Of a DNA stretch of 64,000 bases, positions 40,404 through 52,900 are shown in pieces; positions within the stretch are counted from its first letter, which is position 1; each line of letters opens with the position of its first letter. The notes beneath the pieces are model-generated. The model ran no database searches. It was not told where the DNA came from and saw only the letters and a list, made by a program, of their open reading frames with translations. The translations under genes were made by a program, and so were the position numbers. The stretch is from Aphis gossypii (lineage: Eukaryota; Arthropoda; Insecta; Hemiptera; Aphididae). The stretch covers positions 6,283,213-6,347,212 of the forward strand of contig NC_065531.1 of NCBI RefSeq assembly GCF_020184175.1, in the 5' to 3' direction.

Positions 40404-40911
40404 GTATCTCTGCTAGGCGGAGCCGACGAGTCTGTGAAAATGTCCACCAGCCCCACGCTACTGTTGGACACCAGGAGCGCTGTGCACTCGACTGCCGCCG
40501 CGGCGGAAGTCACGACAACAATGGCGACAGCGGCAGCAGTGGCAGCGGCGGCGGAAGTGGCCGCTTCAGATCGTTGGACCGACGACGGTGGTTCAGACGA
40601 AGACGAAGACGATGACGCAGTGGCGGCGGTCGGCGTGGACACGGTGTCCGCGGTGGCCGGAGAGGAGGACGTGACGGCCGAGCTATCCGCACCCGTGGCC
40701 GTAGCCGCCGGGCTTGGCCACGCCGAGTGGCAGCTGTTGGCCGCGGCCGGAGCCGGCGTGGCCGTGTTCCTGTTGCTGGCTCTGGTTCTGGCCTACCGCA
40801 GCACTGGTGGCGCGTCACCCACTCTTCACAAAGTGGTCCGACACGAAGACGCCGAATGTCCGCCGTTGTTAGACTACGCGCCACGACCGTTGGATTTTTC
40901 CAAATATTTGG
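40404..40911 (+). CDS. Exon (508 nt): low-complexity stalk, transmembrane helix, start of cytoplasmic tail
   Basis: The acceptor is CCTGTTTCAG and the donor G|GTAAGTC. The exon enters in phase 0 (VSLLGGADESVKM) and leaves with one base over, matching the final exon. The first 108 or so residues form an extracellular stalk. It is rich in Ala, Thr and Val, then acidic, with a run such as SDEDEDDD, and has no cysteines. A single hydrophobic helix follows (QLLAAAGAGVAVFLLLALVLAY; DNA about 40731-40796). It ends at Tyr-Arg, consistent with a stop-transfer and the N-out orientation expected downstream of a fibronectin-III domain. The tail begins STGGASPTLHKVVRHEDAEC and reaches FSKYLG. The exon is strongly GC-rich, opposite to its introns. 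The antisense frame is also open here because of the GC bias; I treat it as a shadow. Confidence 0.85.
40731..40796 (+). other. Transmembrane segment of the receptor-like protein
   Basis: Twenty-two residues without charge (Leu/Ala/Val/Gly/Phe) are flanked by Glu-Trp outside and Arg inside. It is the only strongly hydrophobic helix in the visible protein, so a single-pass type I topology is inferred. Confidence 0.85.
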
Positions 40912-43035
40912 GTAAGTCTATACTTTGAATAACCGCGATCGTTGTTGTAATATTATATTTACGTAGTAACTTTTTACGGACGTTTATCGATAAAAAAATA
41001 ATTCAACCGATTTTCCTATTTATGTCCGACGGTGATTCACCTTAAAATCTATCGTATATGGCCAGTGATTTGGATACACAACCGAATAATTCAATTAAAT
41101 TATTTATCAAAATCTTCAAAATTTGGTCCTTGCAAAACAATCCTATTTTATTTTGTCCGTCATACCGATCAATTTTATAGAAGGATACGGTTTCTGAAAA
41201 CATATCTGAACTTTTCACGAAGTTTACTCGTGATCGAATTTTCTACTTTTTGAATTATTCACATTTAATTTCGCTTAAATTTGATTTTAAGATCTTGAAA
41301 TTCCAGAAATGTACTCGTATTATTAAATTAAATCAAAATAAATAAATGATAAAATTTTAAAAGTAATTTTTAAGTAAAACTATAATAACGAATTTAGCAA
41401 TTATTATTCTGTTTTCACAGGTTACATCCGATAAATAAATTGGTCGGTATGATGAACAACAGGTTCTCACATATTCTAAGCAAAAAAAAAAAAAAAAACT
41501 CCTCATTTGTGACCGTGTGGTAGTTTTTGCATGTGCTATCGTGTCTAAATATACAAATGTTAAATTGTAAACATCCTAATAATTCTTATCAACTTCAATC
41601 ATCGATGAAACGTACCTATGCTACGTAAACATTTTTGTCCACTTTACATTATTACTAATTTTCTCACAATTTCACACGACTCGTACTCGTACACGCCTAC
41701 TTTCTTCATGTTTTTCGTATTAAAATCTTTATGATTAGATAGTTTGCGACGAACCCTCGAGTGCGTTTGCCGTCTATAAACATTTCACTACCTAACACAT
41801 ACTATCGCTGGTTTCGATTTCGTAGTCATCGTCCGACTTTGCGCCTTTTTGCGCACCCATAATACGTTTAAGCCTCTATGTAAATAATAATAACCTAACC
41901 TGCAGCTATATGTCTACCTGGCCATTTTATGTACAAACCTCGATTGACGTGAAAATTGTATGGGGTTTACCGGTTTAATAAATTACTCGGTGACGCGAGA
42001 GGGTTGTCGTCTAATTATTATACGCGCCGAGGACCAAGACGTCTATAGGGAGGGCCCACTACCTCCCATCGGTCATTAGTGTGGCATAATATTCACTACC
42101 AACAGTTGCGGCATTTAATTAAAACTGATTAAAATGAGCGAGGAGCGTATTAATTATTGTACTGCGCACTTATCGTTTAACGAATCAACGTGAAAACGGA
42201 CAGTATAGTACACATACACGTACGTGTATACAACCGAAAGTGTGCGTGTGCGTGGGTCAAATGCGTTTCCAAAAACGATTTCTCGGATCGTATTTAGTCG
42301 GACGTAAAGATTTAACTATACCTACACGAGATCGATTAATTAACGCTACTGTATATTTCGTCGGATAATCTCTTCTGAAATAGTATATTACGCGTTCGGT
42401 TAATCGCATTCAGAAATATAATTTAACCACACTAGGTATATATATGCGTGTTTTAAATCCTGTAAGAACATCATTATTTGGCATAAAGCCCGAAATTGTT
42501 GTGTACTTCTCAAAATCTGAGCTATCAGTTTTGGGTATTCAATAAAATCAAATTAAATAACGCCACTAAAACGAAACAAACGATGCGCGACGTATCGATA
42601 TCGACGATGTTTATGTAGCTGTCCGCTGCATATCTCAGGTTTACATCGAATTTGATCTAATTAGCTATTTTATGTTATTTTCTCCTTAATCGATCAATAT
42701 AATTAATCGTCATCGTATAGCTTGCATGGTTGAATGAGGAGTCTCGTATGCAGAATATGATTCATCAAACATCTTCAATATCAATTTTTCTTTTATTTTT
42801 TCAAATTCTGATTGTTGGAATTTTTAATTATAGTTAAGAGCTATATTTTTAAATATCTATTTTTATACTATTAAATGATCTACTTAATAATTTAAAATAA
42901 AAAAGTTGGTTGTGTTAAAAAAAAAAATCGTACGATACTTCTTAAAAATAGTTTTGTTTCCCAACTCCATTACAATTATATACCTAATAAACATAATAGT
43001 GCGAGAAAATTAATTTTTTTGTCATTTGTTTGCAG
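40912..43035 (+). other. Last intron (2124 bp)
   Basis: It starts GTAAGTC and ends TTTGTTTGCAG. It is AT-rich with a poly(A) run near 41485. No coding signal or recognisable element is seen. Confidence 0.8.
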
Positions 43036-43121
43036 GCCGTTGTCGGAGGTCCCACCAACTACTCGACGAGGATGCCGCACCACAGCCAGATCAGCCGACC
43101 ATTACGCACGTCCGGCATTAA
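43036..43121 (+). CDS. Terminal exon (86 nt): cytoplasmic tail and stop codon
   Basis: The acceptor is TTTGTTTGCAG. Using the single base left from the previous exon, the frame reads GRCRRSHQLLDEDAAPQPDQ, then PTITHVRH and TAA at 43119-43121. The stop in the carried-over frame right after a short charged stretch supports the splice model. The full cytoplasmic tail is about 60 residues, with a juxtamembrane cysteine, a basic RCRR cluster and an acidic patch. There is no kinase or phosphatase domain, so the protein is not an enzyme receptor. The C-terminal THVRH is not a consensus PDZ ligand. The four exons together give 415 residues of mature C-terminal sequence. Confidence 0.85.
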
Positions 43122-43560
43122 AATATAATAATTAATATTATTTAGGTATAATATATTATATTATAACATTATCGGGTGTCGCGTGTACAGTGTTTATACG
43201 TTGCAACCGTCGTTGTACCTGCAAAACCGATATATATATATATATTTATGATATAGGTGTTATACCATTTCGTTTCACTGGAGTCCTAACCAATGTTTTT
43301 GTCCCTTTAAACTATTTTGTTTTGTATAAATATTTTGTTGTATATATACATATATATAAAATATATAATAATCTCGTTGTACATTTTATCCTATAATTAC
43401 GCGGTGTACATACGATGACTATAATAATATTATTTATCATCACGAGGCGTAAGTCTCATACAATTATTATAATAATATAATAATAAGAAATTGTAAAAAA
43501 AAAAAAAAAATGAAAACAAAAAAGAAACTATCAAAGTTAAAATAAATCAAATTCGTGTGT
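43122..43560 (+). other. 3' untranslated region (inferred)
   Basis: AT-rich non-coding sequence follows the TAA. It has a 16-A run at 43495-43510 and a poly(A) signal candidate at 43541. The UTR could extend to about 44150 if the later signals are used. Confidence 0.5.
43541..43546 (+). terminator. Polyadenylation signal candidate (AATAAA)
   Basis: Canonical AATAAA about 420 bp after the stop codon, followed within 10-15 nt by a GT/T-rich stretch (GTGTGTTTTTATT), a suitable downstream element. Confidence 0.5.
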
Positions 43561-44104
43561 TTTTATTCAGTATACGACGTCGTGTTGTACTGCATGTTAT
43601 CTAGTCATGTGAATATAATATATATTATAATAATATGTTACACATTAATAAAAATAAGAATTATGTCAACTCACTATTGAATGACTTCGCGATAAATAAT
43701 AATAAAATAATGATAATTATTTTATATTGGGAGTCATATTTAATATGTTTGGATATAATTTTACGTTTTCAATTATCTATTCCTAAAACGAAAGATAAAT
43801 GAATAATTTCACCTGAAATTGTAAGAATATTGTGTATTTTTTTTTTATTATTATTTTTTTATTTTGCTCTTATAGTTATATATATTATTATATGTGCTGA
43901 TTTCTATCGTCACCGATTTTCAACGATAAAACGCTTTTTTATTTTAAAAATATAATATGTTGTTTGACTTAAAATATCATAATTACATTATTATCATTAT
44001 TATTATGTAATATTATTGTACATAGCAGTGGCATGTATTATTATTAATTATTATTTTAATCGATGTAAGTTGATACTATATAATATGTGTTAAGTGAATA
44101 ATTG

Positions 44105-44123
44105 AATAAAAATTATAAATAAA
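44105..44123 (+). terminator. Alternative polyadenylation signals (two AATAAA)
   Basis: AATAAA occurs at 44105-44110 and 44118-44123, followed by CCGTGTACGTATTTTAGTTG. Either could be a distal poly(A) site for the receptor-like gene. Confidence 0.35.
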
Positions 44124-45284
44124 AATTTTACCGTGTACGTATTTTAGTTGACGATGTGATGACATTATACTTTGAAATACAAAGAGAAACCCACACTCAA
44201 ATTTAAACCAATCACAACAGCACCTTACAGCTTATACGTACATTGTACGGTTGTCGATGAAGGTTGATGGTATATTTAATTACACAGAATCCGCGAACGA
44301 AATATTAAACTGATGTCATAAACATCGTAGTGTCGACTACTCGACACACATAATCATACAACGAGTACTCCACCGATACCTCAGGAATACAAAGTATCGC
44401 AAGTATGTATTTTATATAATATATTAATCGTGGAGGTTCAGTGTAAAACTAACCCACAGAGACGTTTTTATTTTTCGGGTTCGAGTTTTTCTTATTTTCG
44501 TTGAACGAATTAAATTCTAGCGATTTTCAAAAGAGTTTTGTGTGTACGTTGATCCGATAAAAAGTTGAGCTAAAAAAAAAACACCGAGTATTCGCCTCAA
44601 ATCAAATTTCGTTATCATTCTCAAGTAACATTCCCGTGAGACTACAAATGTCTCGTGGTGTCATCTCAAAACCGAATGCCCGTGAATCGCACACAAAGTG
44701 ATCGTCGCTCATCGGCATTGAAATTGGTTTTCAGACGGCAAATATGTAGGTGGTGTTCGTTATTTTATTTACTCTTTCTCCATCTCCCTTCATAGCAGCT
44801 TACCTACTAATAAATGTATTTTTTTTCAAACAAAAACTGTTGAAGCCGTAATAGTTTAATAAAAAATAAAAAATTTCTGCTAATATGATTATAATATTTG
44901 TTACAAAAAACTATGATCGCAATTATAAGTGCATTTCAAGCCGATCGCTTCCCTCTTCTCTATTAACCAATATTCCCTTATTCTATCTGAGTATAAAATT
45001 AATTTTTCTACTTCACCGAGATATTCAATCACCGTGTTCGTTCGTAGTGGTGATACTATAATAATAATATTATTATCGCATGAAACTTCGAGCCCGGTTC
45101 TGGCTACGGGTTTTTATGGAGAGCTCGTATCATGATATCGTTATGTATACGTATATACTACTGTTGAGTGCGTACCTACGCTGTTGCCGCCGTCCACGCC
45201 ATTATCCAATTAATTATAATATATTATTTCATATGCTGTTTATTATACATTCGGGAAGATGATTCATTGCTGAGAACGTGTCTA

Positions 45285-45905
45285 TACAGGATGTTTCACC
45301 AACCATGTTCACCACATTAATATAAAATCATATTTCAAAATGCATGATATTGTACTACTGGTGGATTATACTATGGTAAGTTGGGTTAGAGAAACTTCCG
45401 TTTTTAAAACGAGATCCTCTATTTTTAACAATCATCACGAAAATACAAAACAGATAATACACCTTTTTCATGTTGTAACTAGTATTTATTGCACTTGAAC
45501 CATTGTTATAAATTAAATTAGTAAAACTTCCAAATCACCTAATATCCCAGATACCTTCCAAACCCGTTACGATAGCCCTATTATCTTCAATAAATCAAGT
45601 TAAATAATTCAAAACTTTTTCGAATTTTAATATCGATATTTTGAATTGTTCAGAAAAAAATATATATATTATGTATTGTATTTAAATAATAAATAATTTA
45701 AAAAGAGATTCACATTAAGAAAACAGAAGTTTATTCCTTCACAGAAATATAGGACAGTTCTTTAATACCTAGAACAAATAAATATATTTTGAAAATATAG
45801 TTTTTAAATGTATATTCAAAAATTCCAAAAATCTGATTTTGAACAACTGCTATAAAAAAAACTTGAAGAAAAAAAGGAGTGTTTAAACCTGGCGAATCAT
45901 CCTAT
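45285..45905. mobile_element. MITE-like non-autonomous DNA transposon (about 620 bp)
   Basis: The left end reads TACAGGATGTTTCACCAACC. The right end on the opposite strand reads TATAGGATGATTCGCCAGG. The two match at most positions over about 19 bp, giving imperfect terminal inverted repeats with AGGATG cores at 45288 and 45898-45903. Both ends abut TA, compatible with a TA target duplication. The interior is AT-rich with no transposase. The superfamily is not assigned; a TA duplication would fit Tc1/mariner-like or related elements. Confidence 0.6.
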
Positions 45906-46749
45906 ATAATATATATTTTCATACATTTTTAACGGTAACCGGAAGAAGGAGAGGGAAGATAAAAACATACACGTCATATTATTAATATTGTGATCAAGAG
46001 GGGCCCCATTGATGATCGCTTCGGTCAGAATTATTATAATATATTTATATAACATAATAAAGGACGAGTATTGATGTGATACAATAACAATAATATGTAA
46101 TACATAATACTGATATATTAGAATCTTATTCGATCACCTTTTGTTTTTATTTTCGATTATTTATTATGTTTTTAATTTCGTTGCGAATTACGCGTCAACT
46201 GTTATAGTAGTTTATAGACGAGTTCAGTGACGACTCAACGTTTTGCTAAAATACGTTACGAACCTTAATTGGCTCCAAAATTTGTAACTATATTATACTG
46301 TAGTTACGATACCGTATATGATAACGTTTTCCACCTCGAGTAATCACTTTCGTTAAGATTGTATCAGATATTGATACCAGAATTTATCGATTTTTCGACA
46401 TCGATTGTAGTACGCACATTTATAGTAAGTATATATAATAATAGTAATATACATAACGGTTCAAACGTTTCACAATTTCTGTGTCAAATAATCGTTGTAT
46501 TAAAATATATTTTGACGAAAATATTATTCACTATTTATATTTACATAATAATAGGTATATAATTAATATTGTGGTGTTCTAAAGTGCGATGGAAGTATAT
46601 TTTTATTTTATATGTGAAATAATAACCTATATTTTGGACATTGGTCGTCTGCTCTAAAAGTGTATTATAGGTATACCTACCTAAAAGTACCCTATTTATA
46701 AACTTGAGTATGTGGCCATATATATAGTGTCATATTATATAAATCCGTA

Positions 46750-46996
46750 TTAAGGCTTAGACTTAAGGAATACATTCCGTAGCGTCGACGACAACGATGG
46801 CAGCGGCCGTTTTTAGCATTGGCGTACACATCATAAAGATCGTTCCCAGAGGATTTCCTGCCACTGCCGCCGCTGCTGCTGCCACAGTTTTCACCGGGTG
46901 TCCGGGTTCCCAGTCAAACGCATTCGACAACCCGTCGCCGTCAGTTAATCCGATTACTCTATTAAGCCCCGAAAAATCCGTAACAGCAACTCTTCT
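46750..46996 (-). pseudogene. Open segment of unknown origin (possible repeat-derived gene fragment)
   Basis: An uninterrupted - strand frame of about 76 codons runs through AVTDFSGLNRVIGLTDGDGL, FDWEPGHPVKTV, an alanine run, then GNPLGTIFMMCTPMLKTAAA and ends DATECIP-stop. It has balanced amino-acid use unlike the Tyr/Ile-rich noise nearby. The opposite strand is open for 83 codons starting MAAAVFSIGVHIIKIV, so the coding strand is uncertain. No start codon or splice signals mark it as a complete gene. I do not recognise the family; it could be a fragment of a repeated element. Confidence 0.25.
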
Positions 46997-49900
46997 TGGT
47001 ACACATACACGTAAAGGTACCTTTCAACACCTTTTACCGTCATTCTAACTCTTCCCTCACTCCCTGTCGCTCTCTCTCTCTTTCACTCTCTCTCTAAACT
47101 TATCTTTCTATGCCACTATATATAACATTTACAGGTGTATATAGTGCCATCGTCGACTACCACTACCGGTACCACTGACACGTCCGACCCTTCACCTACC
47201 ACGCCTTCTATTTCAAAACGGAGTAGGTACTTAGGGTAGACGTGGTCGAAACGCGTGTCGGTGAATCGGGGCCGGAGGTCGTGGAGTCGTGTGCGAGAGA
47301 AAAGTACAACCCTGGGGAACAATGAGAGATATTGGCCTTCAAGTCCGTCCTCCTAGTGTACCATAACACTAACCCTGCCAGCTCTATATAGTATATACGT
47401 TTTTCCAGTATAAATTTATTGTCTCTATTGTGTATATATATCTAATATGTATGGTAGTTACCGATATACATATATGCAACACATACACATACACACGTAT
47501 ATAAATATACATATATACTGCAGCCATATAACGCTAAAACTACTTTTTTCCCAACGTGGACCAGGTGGTGGGGAAAAGAGGTATAAAATGTCCTTCGGTG
47601 AGCGCGTGTAAGTACGGCATTGTGCTTTTGCCGTTTCTCGCCTTTTACGACGACGGGGGTGGTGCTCTCCGTCGCAAACCTTATGGGGTCAATGGTCTCG
47701 TTTTTATATAACGGCTGTGTATATAAACTCGTTTGTAAGGGGAAGAAGACAACGGTGAAATGTCAGCCACGAATTATTATTAAACAACAGTCCGACTTTA
47801 CGAGGCGTAATTTCGTCCTCTCCGGATACGAGATTTTTACGGTCGACGCCATCGAATATCATCCGAAAATTTAAAAAATCGTCCCATCATACGCTGCAGG
47901 TAAATATAGTCATACTTGCACGGTCAAATAAACAGGCGCCATAATAATATCGTAGAATATGTTTACGATAAAATATTTTTCACGAAAACACGACATTTCC
48001 GATTTCACCGTTTGTCGCGTTTGAAACAAGTTGTAATCGATCAGAAACTGAGAACAAACTAACTGAATACTAAACGGCGTCGCAGTTGTATTAAATCAGT
48101 ACCGAGAGCGACAAAGTAAAAATAAAAATAACAATAATACTAAATGAAATATTTTTAAAAGAAAACGCCTTAATTTTTAGATTTGTGGTCGGATGGGCAC
48201 GAAATATTTAATCGGTGATCCAAAGTCATAAGATGTAATCTCACTATTTATCGTTGATTTCACAGCGCGGTTGTATCGTCTTAAGTCAGCGTTATAATAT
48301 CCGATTTTATAAACGAGGATGACTTGAGTCATATATTTTTTTTTTTAAAACATAATATAACGGATTACCGTATATCGTTATAATATTGATGAGTTGTCCG
48401 CATTCGGTAGTCCATGTAGTGTAGTATGTATATAGTATATTTTTTAAGTATAAATATTATATTATACTATTTTTTATACTGAAAACATAATCTTGAGATC
48501 GAAACTCGTTAATAATGCTATTACAAAATTAAAATAACCTTAAGTAAATAAATTGTAATATACACTATACAATATACGTGCTTTTTACGTAAGTATTTTC
48601 TGAGACCAATATCAACTTGTAGTTTTACCGTTATCAAAATGTCTATTGCATGCACGTATAACTTGTGTATAATCAGTGGGGGTTATTCGAGTCCAAAGGT
48701 GAATGAGGTGAATTATATATCTATATAGTTGAACTTACAAAATGAACATTAGGCTTACAATCCCTTTTTTATTATCATTGTTGGAAGTCAATTTATTACT
48801 CTAACCAATTCCGAAAAACTGGTGGTTTTAATTTAAATTATTATAACCTCGGAAACTTTTTATTACACTCCTGTTCACATGTCTTTCTTTTCATTTATTT
48901 TTTTATACATCTATAATATATATTAAAGAATCCAAGGTGGCTAAAATATACAATTATTGTAAATAACAATTAACAACAAATGTTAGTCAATTATTATTTT
49001 TATTAGTTAGTCATTAAAATCTTAAAACATTGTAGATTGAGTTACGTTATCTTAGATATTATGAATTATTAAGTATATATTATAAAAACAATTGTGTATA
49101 AAATAATATAGTTATATACTAAAATCGTGTATGTTAAAAACAATAAAATTTTGATATCAATAATATACTTTTAAATAAAAAAAAATTGTCAGTTTTGAAA
49201 TAAAAAATATGTTACGATTTTTCTTTATGAACAACTTCTTAGTTAAAATTACTTGAAAGCTTAATTTCTAATTTAAGAGCTCTACGATGTTCTCAGTTTA
49301 AATAAGCAAAGCAAACCTAAATCAAATCGTACAAGAAAATATAATATACTAAATAAAGACATTATACAATAATTATTTAAGTCAGCGAAGGTATGGTCGT
49401 ATATATAAATTATATATATATATATAAATCAAAGAACAAATCAATAGTCTTTAGATATGTGGTTATACATACGAATATAAAAGGTCATCTAGATAAATAG
49501 AGTAAAAAACGAACAATTCAATACGAAAAAAAAACAATAAATAATAATATAATACTATAAAACAAAAAAAAAATGAAATCGAAAGTCAATACTTCGAGGT
49601 ATAATTTCCTTATACAGTATTAAGGAGAACGTTCCAGGAAAAAAAACATAAGTCTAAGAACGAACTTTATTGCGTGGAAAATATGTAGATATTAAAAGTT
49701 AAAATAAATAAAAAACAGAGAAGAATGAAGAATAGTATGAATGTCAATACGAAAGTCGAAACTCTGAAAAACCTAAAGAAGACAATACTTTATATTAATG
49801 TTATTATTTTATATACTCCATGTTGAACTTGTACTGATACTATATTAATAGATTATGATTGAATATATTCAGTTAATAATTATTGCACTTCCGTTTCCTT

Positions 49901-52900
49901 TAATTTAATTTATGTATCTAAAGTATCTAATTCTAAATTTTATCAATTAGTTTGATCGAATACTGCAGTCTTTTTTGCATTAAGAACTTTTTTCGTGCGT
50001 CTATGAAATGCCAATTTGTTAGTTGTCAAAATTATATTATATAATTCATAATGTAAGTAAGCTGAATCCAATATTCAATTAATTTTTCCTATATACTTGC
50101 ATATTATTATTTTTTGTTATTTAATGCATATTTTAATAGTATAGAGCTTTTAAGTACCTTTTAAAATACTGAAAATGTAATTTACAATTTAATTATATCA
50201 CCATCGTAAAAGATGTAACAAGAGTCACTAAAAGTCGAAGAAAATATGCTAAATAAAATAAAAATGTGATTAAGATAAAAAATTACATTTTAAATGAAAC
50301 TTCCTGTTTCAAAATTTCGTCAAATATTTAAAACGTTTTAAATTATGAATAGTAAAAAGTTATACTACTTTTTTATATTAATGTGAAACGAAGCTTATCA
50401 AAATATAAAAACTTGAGGCTACATAATCGTTACAGATTTATATTTAAAAATATAAGAAAGTGTTTAGTGACCCATTGAAGTGTACAGCGAACAATAGGGA
50501 AAGCTTGAAATTTAAATGTATTGTTAACTCATTCTTCTTTTTTAAATTTAAATCCAAAATTCAAGAGCTGAATGTCATCAATCAAAACCTGTAGAATATC
50601 TGAAGACACTTATAAATAATGTGATAAATTTTCACTTAAAAAAAAAAAAACAAATTAAGGAAACGTGCAACAATAAACGATATTGTTGAGCGATACGATT
50701 CTACACAATATTTAAGTTGTCGTCGTAGACATAATATTATGAAGGAATAATAAGATAGCAGACAGTTTACTATATTCATAGTAGGTATGTAGTGTATATA
50801 TGACTATATGAGTATATCAAGCATGCTCACTCCCATGTTTCATTTAATAATACAGTTATTCAAATTCGACTTTAAGAATTTTTTTAAAATATACTTAAGG
50901 GGCATATTATCAGACTTTTGATATTTTTGTATTTCTGAAAAAGTACCTATTACATTTTTGGAGACATAGCCTTCTGTTGTTATAATTCGAACCTCCAATT
51001 TATACTGTTAATTTATTTTACTATAATACTTATAATTCCTTAAAATATACTTTCTGCAAACTTTTGACTAATCAAAATTATAATTCAAACGAGTAGTTTC
51101 TTGAGTTATTTAACTTTGTGCACTGATGATAATAATAAGTCCATCATAATATGTTTGGAATACATAAAGGCCAAGATTATTTAGAAATAATTTTCAACTG
51201 TATCTATCAATATTAATTTATCAAAATTTATTTAAAAATATAATCTATTTATTTATAGTAAAAAGAAGGAGGGGAGGCAAGACTTTCAACTGAAAAAACA
51301 GAAGTTAATACCAATACATTCATGTTTCTTAGTAGTGCAAAAATCTTAAGAATTTGAGAATATTATTATAGTCAGGTATGTTTAAAAATTTCCAAAATCT
51401 TCATTATTCGAATAAACTTATTATAATTAAAGTAAAACACGGAGGTGAATATACCTACTCCGCGGTGAGCATGTAAAATACAAATATATTGTTATATTGT
51501 GTGCAGCGTAGGAAAAATGTCTCCGGCCCGGTAGTAATACGTTTAAGCGCAGTTAAATTATTGCGGGCGACAGGAAAAAACGTGTTTCGGTCGTACTTAT
51601 ATAATACGGCCTGCCGCAGCGGTATAAACGAACAGCGCGAGCGACGTCCGACATGGGAGTCGTGACGCGAACGGTACCTATATCATATTGTGTAAGTACG
51701 TCCCGGCAAGAGATGGATAGACAAAGAGACGGAGAGAGGCGCTTTCCGTGAGAACCACGCGGTTGTCGCGAGAGTCCACGGCGATTTTATTGTAATAAAA
51801 TGTATAATATTTACCCGACGACAAGTACTGTTGTACGTACTTACGTATTAGATTAGATTTTTATAATAATATTATCTGTATATTTTATTTTATATCGTAG
51901 AATATCGTAGCTCGTGTTCTGGCAACTATTTTTCAAAAACCGGTCGTTTCCAATTTTTGTTTTCGATCCGATGTCTCGCGGAGTAAAATAATTTATTACT
52001 AACCTAATACTATAATACAGTTTGGGAGCGACAATATTATTTTTGCACCGATGAAATAACACCGTTTTAAATTCGCCGCAGACCACGCAGGTATATTATA
52101 GTCATTGTTCGAAGAATGATCACCGCTGATCATCTCGCAAGATATTTCACCCGAATATTTGTGCTTATTATTGGCGAACGTTATGAGTTATGGCTTTAAA
52201 ACAAATATAAGTGAACCGTTATTGTTCAGGCCGAGACGTTTTGTCTCGCAGCCGTGGAGATAAACATTGCTATATATTATTATTATTATCTGCTCGGTTC
52301 GAAACGGTTTTGAACTCTACTCTCAAGATGGTAACAGTGTGCGTTTATACAATATTATAAACCCATCCGTCGTATAATCTATTCGTATTATTTATCACAC
52401 GGCCATAACAGCTGAATTGATAGCGATACTACCCCGAGAATTCGGGTGTTTAGTTCAACCGTGGACCATAACGTCGATTTGATTCAAAATTTAAATAAAA
52501 ATTTAATTACTTAAGAAAGTAAATACTTATAACCAATACGTGAAATCTTCTAGTATTATATTGTATACTACGATCATATTATTATGGACGTGTATAAAAA
52601 ACAAATCGTAAACGTATATAATAGGCGTAGTCGCATCGCACAATATAAGTACAGAATCGTGTTTTTGAGTTTTTACGAACACTATACGATTTTCACGACT
52701 TACGCGCAGCCGTCATAATATAATATAATGATCGCAATACACGTAATATATTATTATATGCATAATATACCTACGTAGGCGGCGGTCCAGTTGCTGGCGA
52801 ACAGCAAACACTCGCGAGCGAGTATCGTATAGTTTAAGTATACATATATACATACAGCGTCATAGAACATTACTTTTTACTGCAAAGTGTACATGGCGGC

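Noticed and set aside
40510..40884. Antisense 124-codon Arg/Pro-rich frame over the stalk and transmembrane exon
   Set aside because: It is a GC-skew shadow of a well-supported sense exon with correct splice phases and a transmembrane helix.
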